Notes: generated by a model not told the origin, from the letters alone. DNA of 59,958 bases from Nitrososphaeraceae archaeon (GCA_025923455.1 JAICFW010000003.1:1-59958); one strand, 5' to 3'. Positions 9,997 to 20,954 are shown, numbered from the stretch's first letter. Numbers and translations: made by a program.

Positions 9997-12198
9997 CTAT
10001 TCTTTGTCTACGAATTCGTCGGGTGTAGGTGGCTCTGGATTTAGTCCCTTTCTCTTCCGAGTGTCATTGATAAGGCTTTTGAATATAGATTGGGGTACAA
10101 TTTGCCAGGTCTTAAAATAGGTGTTCCATAAGGCTTTTCCAGCAGTACCCCCTCGCATTACTTCAGACAAGTCAAAAGTTTCTGAAGCAGGTACCTCGCC
10201 CTGAATAATTGTAATAACTCCCTTTTGTTCAACGTTCAGTAACTTTCCTCGTTTCCCCGACAAAATCCCAGCAACCGTACCTATTTGTTCTTGAGGGCAT
10301 TTTATCTCCATACCAAGAATTGGTTCCAATAAGGCGGGATCAGCCAAAAGCATAGATCCTAACATGGCTCGTCTAGTTGCAGGCATTAATTGCGCAAGAC
10401 CACGGTGAGCAGGATCTTCATGGGGCACAAAATGATGTAATACAAATTTCACACCACGAAGGGTTTCATGAGCAAGAGGACCAGAGTGTATGACATCATC
10501 AAAACCCGATCTTATTGAATCCATTGATTCTTGAATGAATTGTACACCCTTTGTTTGATCAAGCAGAATATTTCCACTAACATCAACGGCAGCTACGCTC
10601 TTTGCCTCATCTGCATTCCAACCTTTTTCTCGCAATATTTTAGCCATCTGTTTCCTATCTAGATCTTCATGGATTTGCCCATTCTTGATTAGTTCAATAA
10701 TTTCTTCTCCAAGGGGTTCGATTCTCATGAATATCTTGTTGTGCTTATTTGGCGATTTACTCATGATTGGCCCAGCACTATTGCGTATAGTCTCACGGTA
10801 ATTGATGAGAGGTTGAGTCGTAGTAATTTCTAGACCTGTTTCCAGTATGAGAGAGGTAGCAATCTCAAGATGTAATACCCCCATTCCAGAAAGTAATGTT
10901 TCTCCAGTTTCTTCATTAATTTTTACTATAAGATTTGGATCCTCAACAGTGATTCTCCTTAATGCTTCAACTAACTTAGGAAGATCTTTGGGATGTTTTG
11001 GTTCTATTGCAATAGTAACAACTGGTTCAGAGACATACTTGATTGATTCAAATGCAGGCACATTTTTGATAGATGAAAATGTCTCTCCTGCAATTGCATG
11101 ATCTATACCTAGTAATGCCGGTATATTTCCTGCGGGAAGCATATTTACTACTTCACGAGTGTTACCCATGTAGATATTTACCGACTGAACTTTACCCATC
11201 CTTTTCCCGTCAATTAGATAAACCTCATCTCCATCCTTTATCGTTCCTGAAAACAGTCTACCGGTTGCTATTCTGCCAGCCTGTGGATCCACATTAATCG
11301 TGGTGACCATCATTAGAATTGGCCCTTTATCATCACATGACACAAGAGACTTCCCAATGTCAGAATCAAGGTCACCTGGCCAAATCTTTGGTATTCTATA
11401 TCGCTGTGCTACGTGAGGAGGTGGATGATGCTGTACGACCATTCCAAGTACTGCTTCATGTAAGGGAGCCTTTTCCGAAAGTGCCTTTATTAAAGTCGGA
11501 TCGTCCGAGTTGTATGCATCATAAACATCCTTAAAACCGACCCCATTCCTCTGGGCAATATTGTAATTAAATCCCCATCTATCCTTTGCCGAACCAAATG
11601 CTACGCTATTTGCCTGAATACTTACCTTCCATTTTTCTTTAAGTTCCGGTTCAGCGTATATGTCGACCAACTTGTTGAATTCTGCAATAATGTTAGAAAG
11701 CCATTTTTGCATTGCTGGCGCGTCTAATCTTAGTTCTTTGACAAGTCTATCAATCTTGTTTATATATAGAACTGGTCTCACTCGCTCTTCAAGTGCTTGT
11801 CTTGTAACAGTTTCAGTTTGGGTCATGATTCCTTCCACAGAGTCTGAGACCACAACTACTCCATCAATGGCCCTAAGTGCTCTAGTAACTCTTCCTGTAA
11901 AATCGATGTGGCCAGGAGTATCGATCATGTTAATGACATATTCCTTGCCTCCCAGTTCATAGTACAAAGTTACATTCGCCCCTCTAATTGTCATCTGTCT
12001 ATTTTGTTCTAGTTTCATAGAATCAAGTGCGAGGGCCTGACCTGCAACTGAAGGAGAAATAATCCCTGATGCAGCCAGTAAACTGTCACTCATCGTAGTC
12101 TTTCCATGGTCTACGTGAGCAATTACACCGAAATTACGAATTTGATCCTTATTTCCTATAATTCTCAAGATATCCTGTGTGGACTTGAATTTTGGCAT
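9997..12198 (-). CDS. fusA: Translation elongation factor aEF-2
   Basis: 733 aa, GTPase motifs AHVDHGKTT, DTPGH, NKIDR; archaeal EF-2 domain structure. Confidence 0.98.
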   Translation of the reverse strand: MPKFKSTQDILRIIGNKDQIRNFGVIAHVDHGKTTMSDSLLAASGIISPSVAGQALALDSMKLEQNRQMTIRGANVTLYYELGGKEYVINMIDTPGHIDFTGRVTRALRAIDGVVVVSDSVEGIMTQTETVTRQALEERVRPVLYINKIDRLVKELRLDAPAMQKWLSNIIAEFNKLVDIYAEPELKEKWKVSIQANSVAFGSAKDRWGFNYNIAQRNGVGFKDVYDAYNSDDPTLIKALSEKAPLHEAVLGMVVQHHPPPHVAQRYRIPKIWPGDLDSDIGKSLVSCDDKGPILMMVTTINVDPQAGRIATGRLFSGTIKDGDEVYLIDGKRMGKVQSVNIYMGNTREVVNMLPAGNIPALLGIDHAIAGETFSSIKNVPAFESIKYVSEPVVTIAIEPKHPKDLPKLVEALRRITVEDPNLIVKINEETGETLLSGMGVLHLEIATSLILETGLEITTTQPLINYRETIRNSAGPIMSKSPNKHNKIFMRIEPLGEEIIELIKNGQIHEDLDRKQMAKILREKGWNADEAKSVAAVDVSGNILLDQTKGVQFIQESMDSIRSGFDDVIHSGPLAHETLRGVKFVLHHFVPHEDPAHRGLAQLMPATRRAMLGSMLLADPALLEPILGMEIKCPQEQIGTVAGILSGKRGKLLNVEQKGVITIIQGEVPASETFDLSEVMRGGTAGKALWNTYFKTWQIVPQSIFKSLINDTRKRKGLNPEPPTPDEFVDKE

Positions 12199-12409
12199 CT
12201 TACAAACGACAAAAAATCTATCCAGGATTATTAAATCTTCCTTATCTTACTAGGGAACTAGATCAAATCAGAGTTATTTAGCGATAATGCGCTTGGTCAG
12301 ATACAAATGCATGCTCATAAATCACAGTATTCATTTTATTTTCCCAATTTCTCACCACCAGGGCTCTAATACTGTAAAACAAAAATATCGTCAGAATGTT
12401 CACTTTTTT

Positions 12410-13267
12410 ATGAAACGAGTAACACTAGGACATACTCCTGATGCGGATGATGCTTTCATGTTTTATGGGATTGCTTCGGGTAAGATTGGATCGCCTTATT
12501 TTGAAATCAAACATGTCGTTGAAGATATTGAGAAATTGAACAAACGGGCAATTGACCATGAATTAGACATCACGGCCATTTCGGCTCACGCATATGCTTT
12601 CATTAATGATTACGTCATTTTGAATAGTGGTGGAAGTTTTGGAATTAATTATGGTCCCGTTGTAATTTCGAAAAAAAGCATCGAAATAAAAGATTTGAAC
12701 AAGTGTAAGATAGGGATTCCGGGTAAAATGACCTCTGCAAACCTTCTGCTTAATCTGGCAATAGGAAAATTTGCTGGGACAGAATTTATCTTTAGTGAAA
12801 TACCAAAACATGTATCATCAGGCTTGGTTGATGCAGGTCTAATTATTCATGAAGCACAGATTTCATTTGGAAATGAATTCCAAAAAATTCTGGATCTTGG
12901 GAGATGGTGGCATGATACTACCAACGGAATGCCTGTTCCACTAGGAATTAATGTTATAAGTAAACGATCACTAACGGTTGAAGAAATTATCGAGTTTGAT
13001 GAACTTTTCAGGAATTCCATAAAGTATGGACTAGAACATTTGGACGATGCGATAGAATATTCAATGCAATTTGGCAGAAGTAATCCCAAGTCGCTGATTG
13101 AGAAATTTGTAAAGATGTATGTAAATGATCTTACAATCGATATGGGAGAGGAGGGAAAGAATTCAATCGTGGCGCTATTTCAAAATGCAAAGCGCAACAA
13201 CATTCTTTCGTACGATGATTTACTATTCATAGATAGTAACGGCAAAAAAATCCAAAGTTATAGATAA
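12410..13267 (+). CDS. mqnD: 1,4-dihydroxy-6-naphthoate synthase (MqnD), futalosine menaquinone pathway
   Basis: LGHTPDADDAFMFYGIASGKI, ELDITAISAHAYAFI, GLIIHEAQISF. ATG at 12410 is a better start than 12287. Confidence 0.85.
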   Translation: MKRVTLGHTPDADDAFMFYGIASGKIGSPYFEIKHVVEDIEKLNKRAIDHELDITAISAHAYAFINDYVILNSGGSFGINYGPVVISKKSIEIKDLNKCKIGIPGKMTSANLLLNLAIGKFAGTEFIFSEIPKHVSSGLVDAGLIIHEAQISFGNEFQKILDLGRWWHDTTNGMPVPLGINVISKRSLTVEEIIEFDELFRNSIKYGLEHLDDAIEYSMQFGRSNPKSLIEKFVKMYVNDLTIDMGEEGKNSIVALFQNAKRNNILSYDDLLFIDSNGKKIQSYR

Positions 13268-13277
13268 TCAACAATAA

Positions 13278-14378
13278 TTATATAACGTGATTTAAGTTGT
13301 TGAAAAATGTGTCTCTTTCTTGAGGATTATATTTCGCATCTTTAATCAATGATACTAATTCCTGAATTGAAGTTCCTGTAGTCTTACCTGCTGCTTTAAA
13401 AATTTCTTCAGAGAATGCGGTACCAACAAGATCACTTCCACCATATGATAACGCAACTTGAGCTAATTTCTTTCCTAATGCAACCCAATAAACAGAAATA
13501 TTTTTCATTGTGTTTGCAAGCATAAGCCGTGATAGAGCTATTACTTTCAGATCATATATTGAAGAGCTTTCTTTTTCAATTAATCCCTTTTGCTCAAGTT
13601 CCGTATTGTCGAGGCTAAATTTCAAAGGAATAAAAGTAATAAAACCACCCGTTTTCTTTTGTAATTCTCGAACTCTAATCAAATGATCAATGATATGTTG
13701 TGGCTCTTCAATATGACCAAAAAGCATTGTGCAATTTGTTTTTATTCCCATCTTATGCGCGATTCCAGCAGTCTCAAGCCACTCTTCTCCAGAACATTTG
13801 CCTCTCACAATAATATCCCTGACGTCTTTGCTGAATATCTCTGCTCCTCCTCCGGGTAATGCATCGAGTCCTGCATCTTTTAGCCTCGAAAGTACCTCCT
13901 TAACTGAATTCTTGGTAATACGAGAAATAAAATGAATTTCAGCCGGGGTGAGGGCTTTTATCGTTACTGATGGAAATTCCTTCTTGATTTCACTTACCAT
14001 TTTTTCGTAATAGTCAAGTCCCAATTTGGGATGAAATCCACCAACTATATGAAGCTCTGTTGCTTTCATCTGCTCTATCGCAATTTTTGCCCTTGCCAGG
14101 ATCTGTTTGATTGTTAGGGTATAGGAATCAGGTTCAGTTCCTTTTCTATAAAATGCACAAAGTGGACAGCTGGCAGCGCAAACATTGGTATAGTTCAGGT
14201 AGTATGAAGCAACAAAAGTTATAGTGTTACCAGTTAGGTTTTTTTTTATCAAATTGGCGGCAGCACCCAAGTTGAAGACGTTTTCATTTTTCATTAACTC
14301 CATACCATCATTGAAAGATAATTCTTCTCCATGGAGAACTTTTTCCAACGCATTTGTTCTACCTGCAATGCTTAACAA
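13278..14378 (-). CDS. mqnE: Radical SAM aminofutalosine synthase (MqnE)-like
   Basis: CAASCPLCAF radical SAM cluster motif, GLDALPGGGAEIFSKDVR. Confidence 0.85.
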   Translation of the reverse strand: MLSIAGRTNALEKVLHGEELSFNDGMELMKNENVFNLGAAANLIKKNLTGNTITFVASYYLNYTNVCAASCPLCAFYRKGTEPDSYTLTIKQILARAKIAIEQMKATELHIVGGFHPKLGLDYYEKMVSEIKKEFPSVTIKALTPAEIHFISRITKNSVKEVLSRLKDAGLDALPGGGAEIFSKDVRDIIVRGKCSGEEWLETAGIAHKMGIKTNCTMLFGHIEEPQHIIDHLIRVRELQKKTGGFITFIPLKFSLDNTELEQKGLIEKESSSIYDLKVIALSRLMLANTMKNISVYWVALGKKLAQVALSYGGSDLVGTAFSEEIFKAAGKTTGTSIQELVSLIKDAKYNPQERDTFFNNLNHVI

Positions 14379-14477
14379 ATTATTTAGATGATGTCGCTAT
14401 CGGCTATAAAATCTTCACTTTTGGCATTTTTTGTAAAGATTAAATATCGTTGATCAACGTCATGAAAGTTATAGTTC

Positions 14478-15599
14478 ATGAATTTCTTTGCCCAAGAGTT
14501 GATCCAGAAATCTGATGTGAGTGATATTTTCGATCAAGTATTGCAAGGAAAAACTGTGGGCCTAAATGACTGTGTGCGTTTATTGAAATCCAATAATACC
14601 TATGCTTTAGGCATTATCGGTAATATTTTGAGGGAGAAACTCTTTGGTAAAATTGCCACATATGTTAACAATATCATTCTAAATTATACTAACGTATGCA
14701 TAACTTATTGCAAATTTTGTGCTTTTTACAGAGCGCCTGGAGATTCTGAGGGATATACTTTGTCTGTCGACGATGTTGTAAAGAGAGTTGTGACAGCAAG
14801 AGACCAGTTTGGTATCAGTCAGGTTTTGATGCAGGGAGGCCACAATCCTGAACTCAAGCTGGATTATTATGAACAGGCATTCAGGACAATTAAGGACAAA
14901 TGTCCAGATGTTGCTATTCATGGACTCTCTGCTTCCGAAATTGATACTATATCCAAGGTAGAAAGAAGTAGCACCAGAGAAGTACTATCTAGATTAAAAG
15001 AGTCGGGATTGGACTCGTTACCAGGCGCAGGTGCGGAAATTCTTGATGATGATGTAAAGTCAAGAATTAGTCCATTGAAAATAAAAAGTCAAGAGTGGCT
15101 AAATATTATGAGACAAGCACATGAACTTGGTATAAAATCTTCAGCCACAATGATGTATGGAACGGGAGAAGATTATGAACAACGTGCAAGGCATTTGATA
15201 AAAATTGCAGAGTTGCAGGAAAAGACTCACGGATTCATGTCGTTCATTCCATGGAGCCTTGAACCGAATAATACTAAGATGCAGGAGGATGGAATGATAA
15301 AATACCCTTCAGGTGGTTTGGAGTTATTAAGAATGATTGCAATTTCTAGGATCGTTTTTTCAGGTCTTATAGATCATCTTCAATCTTCTTGGCTCACAAA
15401 TGGAATAGGAATGGCACAACTTGCTTTGACTTATGGTGCCGATGATTTTGGTGGGACATTAATTGGTGAAGAAGTAGTTAGTGCTACTGGAGCAAGATCT
15501 ACAGAATTATCTGCGGACAAGATTATTGCAGCGATTAAGCAAATTGGCTTCGATGCTCATGAACGTAATAACTTTTACGAAACCATTCGCGTTCACTAA
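14478..15599 (+). CDS. mqnC: Radical SAM cyclic dehypoxanthine futalosine synthase (MqnC)-like
   Basis: CITYCKFCAFYR, VLMQGGHNPELKLDYYE, GLDSLPGAGAEIL, FMSFIPWSLEPNNT. Confidence 0.87.
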   Translation: MNFFAQELIQKSDVSDIFDQVLQGKTVGLNDCVRLLKSNNTYALGIIGNILREKLFGKIATYVNNIILNYTNVCITYCKFCAFYRAPGDSEGYTLSVDDVVKRVVTARDQFGISQVLMQGGHNPELKLDYYEQAFRTIKDKCPDVAIHGLSASEIDTISKVERSSTREVLSRLKESGLDSLPGAGAEILDDDVKSRISPLKIKSQEWLNIMRQAHELGIKSSATMMYGTGEDYEQRARHLIKIAELQEKTHGFMSFIPWSLEPNNTKMQEDGMIKYPSGGLELLRMIAISRIVFSGLIDHLQSSWLTNGIGMAQLALTYGADDFGGTLIGEEVVSATGARSTELSADKIIAAIKQIGFDAHERNNFYETIRVH

Positions 15600-15798
15600 T
15601 CATCTCTTAATAAATTCGTATTAAATCTGCAAATAAGAAGAGTTCAATTCGACAACTTCCCATACTATAGATAAAAAAGGCTTCATTACTTGACAATCAT
15701 GTTAATTATTAGCCATAAATATACAATTTTCTTAAAAAGACCGCTATTTTTTATCGAATTTCTTTTGATTAGAGTCGAATAGCAACAAGTACCTTTAA

Positions 15799-17223
15799 AT
15801 GTCTATTATGAGAAAAAATGTTAACATGCCAGCTGGCATTGACGACCTTGCTATATACGTTCCAAAACTGTATATCGATTATAAGGATTTTGCTCAAGCA
15901 AGAGGTATTGATCCTCAAAAGCTAGAACATGGTATTGGGATAAAGAAGATGGCCCTGGTCGACACAAATCAGGATGCGGCTTGTATGGCATCAAATGCAT
16001 GTCTAGAATTAATGAAGAAAAACAACTTGCACCCAGACGATATCGGCAGATTATATGTAGCGACGGAATCAAGTATAGATGAATCAAAGGCGCTGAACTC
16101 ATTTGTTGTGGGTATGCTTGAACAGGTCTATGGCGATAGTAGTTTCGAACACGCTGGTGGTATTGAATGCAAATTTGCCTGTGTAAGTGGATCTTATGCA
16201 ATTTATGACAATACCAATTGGATAAGAGCTGAAGAACATAATGGAAAGGCGGCCATTGTAGTCGTAAGTGATATAGCCAAATATGATATCGGATCAGCTG
16301 GAGAATATACGCAGGGTGCTGGAGCAGTAGCACTTTTGATAAAAGAAAACCCGAGATTGTTGGCATTGGATCCTAAAGTTACGTCAACAATCATCAAAAA
16401 TGAATATGATTTCTACAGGCCTTTTGGAAAGGAAACTCCACTTGTAAATGGATTGTACTCTAATTTATTATACTTAATCCAAGTCAGGAAAGCTTTTGAT
16501 AGTTACAAGGAAAAGGCGATGAGAACTGGATTAATTCATCTAAAGGATGGTGAATCGATAACAGATTACATTGATTTGTTTACAGTGCATTTGCCATATA
16601 GAAGAATGGGAGAAAAGGCACTAGCTTATTTGCTAAGACATGAATGGAGAACTCTTCCTCGATGGCAACATGTCATCAAGGAGATAGGATTCGACGAACC
16701 CGTGCCAAAGGACAGTAGAGGAACAATAGAATCAATTCTGGCTGACAAGGAATTCATGAAGGCTGACGAACAATTCAGAAAAGCATTCATGCAAACATCA
16801 TTCTACAACGAGGTGTATGAGAAGAAGATGGCAAGCTCTCTAGAAGCCTCTAATAGCATTGGAAACTTGTATACAGCATCAATGTATATGGGATTTAGAA
16901 GTTTACTCGAATATGAATTCAAGAAGAATAACGACATTGAAGGCTGCAGAGTAGGTTTTGGGTCCTACGGAAGTGGTAGCAGTGCAATGGTTTTCACTGG
17001 AGTTATCCAATCAAGCTACAAAGAGATAGTAAAGAGTATGAATCTTGAAGAGGAGATTGGATCACGTAAGAAATTAACAATGGATGAGTATCAAATTCTA
17101 CGTGAAAATCAACGAAATCTGACTGATTCTTACGCGAGAGCCAAAAATGAGTTTGTCTTGGTAAAAATTGGTGGTTCTACGGCAGATAAAGCTGGATTTA
17201 GAGAATATTGCTACTGCAATTAA
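15799..17223 (+). CDS. Hydroxymethylglutaryl-CoA synthase
   Basis: GIDDLAIYVPKLYI, catalytic ECKFACVSGSYAIYD, VHLPYRRMGEKAL, FGSYGSGSSAMVF. Confidence 0.95.
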   Translation: MSIMRKNVNMPAGIDDLAIYVPKLYIDYKDFAQARGIDPQKLEHGIGIKKMALVDTNQDAACMASNACLELMKKNNLHPDDIGRLYVATESSIDESKALNSFVVGMLEQVYGDSSFEHAGGIECKFACVSGSYAIYDNTNWIRAEEHNGKAAIVVVSDIAKYDIGSAGEYTQGAGAVALLIKENPRLLALDPKVTSTIIKNEYDFYRPFGKETPLVNGLYSNLLYLIQVRKAFDSYKEKAMRTGLIHLKDGESITDYIDLFTVHLPYRRMGEKALAYLLRHEWRTLPRWQHVIKEIGFDEPVPKDSRGTIESILADKEFMKADEQFRKAFMQTSFYNEVYEKKMASSLEASNSIGNLYTASMYMGFRSLLEYEFKKNNDIEGCRVGFGSYGSGSSAMVFTGVIQSSYKEIVKSMNLEEEIGSRKKLTMDEYQILRENQRNLTDSYARAKNEFVLVKIGGSTADKAGFREYCYCN

Positions 17224-18467
17224 GCTACAACCTTAAACACCATTTTTTCCTTTTTTAGAAAATCTAAAAGTCTCTTTGAATGCTTTTCATCCTCAAGTTC
17301 TAAACTTAGATATACACCAGCCGATCCTGCTGCTACGTTTGAGCTCAAGCGATCATGTTCGACCTGAACTATATTGACACTCAGCTCTGCAATTTTATCA
17401 ATAACACCCTTTAATGCTCCGGGCTTGTCTGGCAACTGGATGAATATTTTGACCAATCTCCCCATTTGCATCAATCCTTTGGATACTATTTGACCTAATA
17501 GATACATGTCGATATTACCGCCGGAGAGAATTGAAATTATATTTTGATTATTTTTTACTTTACCACTGGAAAGAATATATGCCAGACTCGCCGCTCCTGC
17601 AGGTTCAACTACAACTTTTTCTCTTTCCATCAGAGTAAACATGGTCTCTACTATAGCAACATCATCTACAGTAACAACATCGTCCAGATATTTTGAGCAT
17701 ATTTCAAATGTTAACTCGCCTGGAGACTTGACTGAAATACCATCAGCGATAGTAAATCCGCCTGCGATATGACAAAGACTGCCACTATCCAGTGATTTTT
17801 TCATAGCTGGAAATTGCTTGGATTCAACACCGATAATCTTAACATTAGGTCTTTTAGCTTTAATTGCTATAGATACTCCTGAGGCAAGTCCACCGCCACC
17901 GAGTGGTAAATAAACAGTATCAATATCTTTCAAATCTTCCATTAATTCCAAACCAATAGTACCCTGACCTGCAATGACTACAGGGTCATCAAACGCGTGA
18001 ATTATAGAATACCTACTCTCCCTTGCTAACAAATCAGCTGTTTTCCAAGATTCATCGTAAGTATCCCCTGAGAGAATTACATTCGCACCGTAAGAACGCG
18101 TGGCTGCGACCTTTGCAGGAGATGCATTTTTTGGCATAACAATACTGCATTTAATATTTCTCTTCAAAGCAGCATAAGCAACACCTTGTGCATGATTGCC
18201 TGCTGACGCTGCGATAACCCCCGCTTTGCACTGCTCATCAGTGAGTGAGTTAATTTTTGAATACGCTCCTCTAACTTTGAAAGATCCGGTTTTTTGAAAT
18301 GATTCATATTTCAAAAAGATACTAGTGCATGCAGATTTTGAAAATGTGTTTGACTTTAATAACGGCGTCCATTTTACATGTGCCTTGTCCATCAATTTCT
18401 GGGCCCTGATTATGTCCTCTACAGAAGGAATTTTACCCTTCAAGTACATCTTGCTAAGATTGTTCAA
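17220..18467 (-). CDS. ilvA: Threonine ammonia-lyase (PLP) with C-terminal ACT domain
   Basis: KYESFQKTGSFKVRGA PLP-lysine motif, LPLGGGGLASG, ACT-like C-terminus. Confidence 0.95.
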   Translation of the reverse strand: MNNLSKMYLKGKIPSVEDIIRAQKLMDKAHVKWTPLLKSNTFSKSACTSIFLKYESFQKTGSFKVRGAYSKINSLTDEQCKAGVIAASAGNHAQGVAYAALKRNIKCSIVMPKNASPAKVAATRSYGANVILSGDTYDESWKTADLLARESRYSIIHAFDDPVVIAGQGTIGLELMEDLKDIDTVYLPLGGGGLASGVSIAIKAKRPNVKIIGVESKQFPAMKKSLDSGSLCHIAGGFTIADGISVKSPGELTFEICSKYLDDVVTVDDVAIVETMFTLMEREKVVVEPAGAASLAYILSSGKVKNNQNIISILSGGNIDMYLLGQIVSKGLMQMGRLVKIFIQLPDKPGALKGVIDKIAELSVNIVQVEHDRLSSNVAAGSAGVYLSLELEDEKHSKRLLDFLKKEKMVFKVVA

Positions 18468-18530
18468 TTAAATAACCCTTATTCAATCAACATTATGAAT
18501 TTTGTTTTATTGCGTTACAAATTGTATCTA

Positions 18531-19391
18531 TTATCTATGGTTGTTTAATGCTGTGCTTATTTCTTTAAAAAGTTCACCAATTCTTTGTTTTGTAGGAGGT
18601 GTCATACGCGAGAAATTTACTGTTTTATTTGGACTTTTTTTTGCTTTGGCATCAACCTTGGGTTCTATATCAAAATAGACTACTATGCCTTCTTCACCCT
18701 GCATAAGTCTATTATAATCTATTAAAATTGGAGTAACCTGATAGACCTTCATTATCAAATTTTCAAGTTCATAAATCAAAGACGTATTCTTTTTTTCAGC
18801 TCCTTCCAATTCTGGATATAATTTCTCTACGCTTTTTATTTTGTCTTCTAACTTGCTCATTAAGTCCTGATTTTCTAGTAGTGTTTCAAACAAATCTTCA
18901 AACTTTAAATCATCCAATTCCATATTCTTTAGCTCTTGTTTTATTGTGTTGTTACCAATGTTTGCTACTGATTCTAATTGTGAGAAGTTATTAGCAGAAA
19001 GATCGATTAATTCCTTTTGTATCTGTATCACTTGTTTATCTGGTTTATAGTATGGTAAAATATTATATTGTATTCCAAAAAATCCCTTGATAACATAGAT
19101 ATCGAGATCGGCAGAAATTTGACAATAGATTCGATTTAACTCGCCCGTAGTCTCCTGAATATTTCCTACTTCCCAGTTTTTCAGGTCTTTTAGAAAGGAT
19201 CGATAAAATCCGATAACTGATTGGGGATCGAAGGTCATCGATTTTGTAACAGATCCATCTTGGAGCATTACAGTAACTTCCGTTGTAGTTAAAGCTGGTT
19301 TCATGCTTTGCAAATAAGCGTCCTCAATTACAACAAAGTATTCATTTAATTTCTTGGCAAAATCATCTTCAACTTTATTTGGAATTCTCAT
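18531..19391 (-). CDS. Conserved hypothetical protein
   Basis: Intact 286-aa ORF, no family recognised. Confidence 0.7.
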   Translation of the reverse strand: MRIPNKVEDDFAKKLNEYFVVIEDAYLQSMKPALTTTEVTVMLQDGSVTKSMTFDPQSVIGFYRSFLKDLKNWEVGNIQETTGELNRIYCQISADLDIYVIKGFFGIQYNILPYYKPDKQVIQIQKELIDLSANNFSQLESVANIGNNTIKQELKNMELDDLKFEDLFETLLENQDLMSKLEDKIKSVEKLYPELEGAEKKNTSLIYELENLIMKVYQVTPILIDYNRLMQGEEGIVVYFDIEPKVDAKAKKSPNKTVNFSRMTPPTKQRIGELFKEISTALNNHR

Positions 19392-19597
19392 AAAAAATAG
19401 GTATCCTTAATCAAGATAAACTTTAGTCCTAATTAGTCTTTCTTCACACATACCACTTATTGCCTGCTCAATGTTTCCTTCATTTTTGGTTATGTGTTTG
19501 AAAAGCAGTTTCCTGCTTGATTATTCGAATTTTGGTAATTATCATATGTTCAATATCTTATTATTAGTTGAGAAATATCTAGAAGATCGGTTAGCCG

Positions 19598-20419
19598 GTG
19601 CATATGACTAGGGATAAGGAAGCTGATGAAACAAAAGCTCAAAATGTGCCTAAGAGATCGCCTTTTATTTCTATGATTAGAGATGAAAAGAAGGGTCGCG
19701 TGGAATCTGAAGTTATTTACGACACTGACACCCAAATTAAGCTGACACAGAACAGGATATGGAAGGCACTTAAAAGGAGATATCAGTACGACTCAAACAT
19801 CGAACCTGGACAGAATTTCCTCAAAAATCATGTAAATTCCAAGATTCCACTGGTCATATTATACGTAGACTTGGTAGGATCTACTAATCTGTCAATGACG
19901 ATTCCGGTAGATAAATTGGTAACAATAATCCGTGCATTTACATATGAAATGTCATCCACAGTCTATAGGTACGGAGGATTTGTACTAAAATATGTAGGTG
20001 ATGCAGTTATTGCATTTTTCCCTTCATTATCTAATAAATTTGTAGTATGTGATAGGGCGGTCAGATGTGGAATCTCTATGCTTACAATCATAAAAAATGG
20101 ATTAAATCCAATTCTAAATCAATATGATTATCCCGACCTAAGTGCCAAAATAGGAATTGATGAAGGCGAAAATATTATTGTGCAGTACGGTCATGATCAA
20201 AATTCACCTCTCGATATCTTAAGTTATTGTATGAGTGTTTCAGCAAAGATGACTTCCCTAACCAAGTCAAACAATATCACAATAGGAGATGATGTGTATG
20301 TTAGGTTGCATCCAGAATTGCGACAAAAATTTGTTAGAGTGAATTATAGTGCAAGGGAATGGAATTACGTAAGTAAACGTACTGGAGAGCTTTACAAACT
20401 TTATACTTTAAAACAATAA
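19598..20419 (+). CDS. Class III nucleotidyl cyclase-like protein
   Basis: ILYVDLVGSTNLS (first metal Asp) and GGFVLKYVGDAVIAFFPS (second metal Asp); the later N/R transition-state motif looks altered (MSVSAKM). Confidence 0.75.
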   Translation: MHMTRDKEADETKAQNVPKRSPFISMIRDEKKGRVESEVIYDTDTQIKLTQNRIWKALKRRYQYDSNIEPGQNFLKNHVNSKIPLVILYVDLVGSTNLSMTIPVDKLVTIIRAFTYEMSSTVYRYGGFVLKYVGDAVIAFFPSLSNKFVVCDRAVRCGISMLTIIKNGLNPILNQYDYPDLSAKIGIDEGENIIVQYGHDQNSPLDILSYCMSVSAKMTSLTKSNNITIGDDVYVRLHPELRQKFVRVNYSAREWNYVSKRTGELYKLYTLKQ

Positions 20420-20488
20420 AGATAATTTGTAATTAGAGACTACACTTTATAGAAAAGACTAAAATACACTAAATTTCTAGAATCATTA

Positions 20489-20743
20489 TTGTCTACTGCA
20501 TATATACTCGTGAATTGTACATTGGGCTCTGAAGAAAGAATAATAGACGAAATTTCAAAACTCTCTGATGTAAAGGAAGTGCGCGGAACCTATGGAGTAC
20601 ATGATGTGTTCGTCAAAGTAAAGTCAGACAATACTGAAACAATGAATCATACAATTACAAGCAAAATAAGAAAAATACCTGGTATAACCTCTACTGTCAC
20701 TCTTGTAGTAATAGAGGAACAAGGCGGAAAGGAAATTAGCTAA
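20489..20743 (+). CDS. Lrp/AsnC ligand-binding (RAM) domain-only protein
   Basis: TAYILVNCTLGSEERIIDEISKLSDVKEVRGTYGVHDVFVKVK...; TTG start; no HTH. Confidence 0.9.
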   Translation: MSTAYILVNCTLGSEERIIDEISKLSDVKEVRGTYGVHDVFVKVKSDNTETMNHTITSKIRKIPGITSTVTLVVIEEQGGKEIS

Positions 20744-20954
20744 GATTAGACGACATATTCCTCTGACTTTCTTTATCATTTCTTTTTATTGCGTAGATTA
20801 TTAGACCAGATGCTATAACAACAGTTATCCATCCAAGAGATCCCCCTATGAGAAAGTACGTATACTGTGGTATTAGGAGTGATAATCCCGCTACTATCGC
20901 TCCTATCCACCAAAGGATAATTAGAATTTGAAGATTGATATAGAAAACTATCAC
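20736..20954 (-). CDS. Small membrane protein
   Basis: 72 aa, two hydrophobic helices. Confidence 0.5.
   Translation of the reverse strand: MIVFYINLQILIILWWIGAIVAGLSLLIPQYTYFLIGGSLGWITVVIASGLIIYAIKRNDKESQRNMSSNLS

Noticed and set aside
10847-11962. Several plus-strand ORFs opposite aEF-2
   Set aside because: Shadow ORFs of a highly conserved gene.
15851-16397. Minus-strand ORFs opposite HMG-CoA synthase
   Set aside because: Shadow ORFs; low-complexity H/L/Y composition typical of antisense frames.
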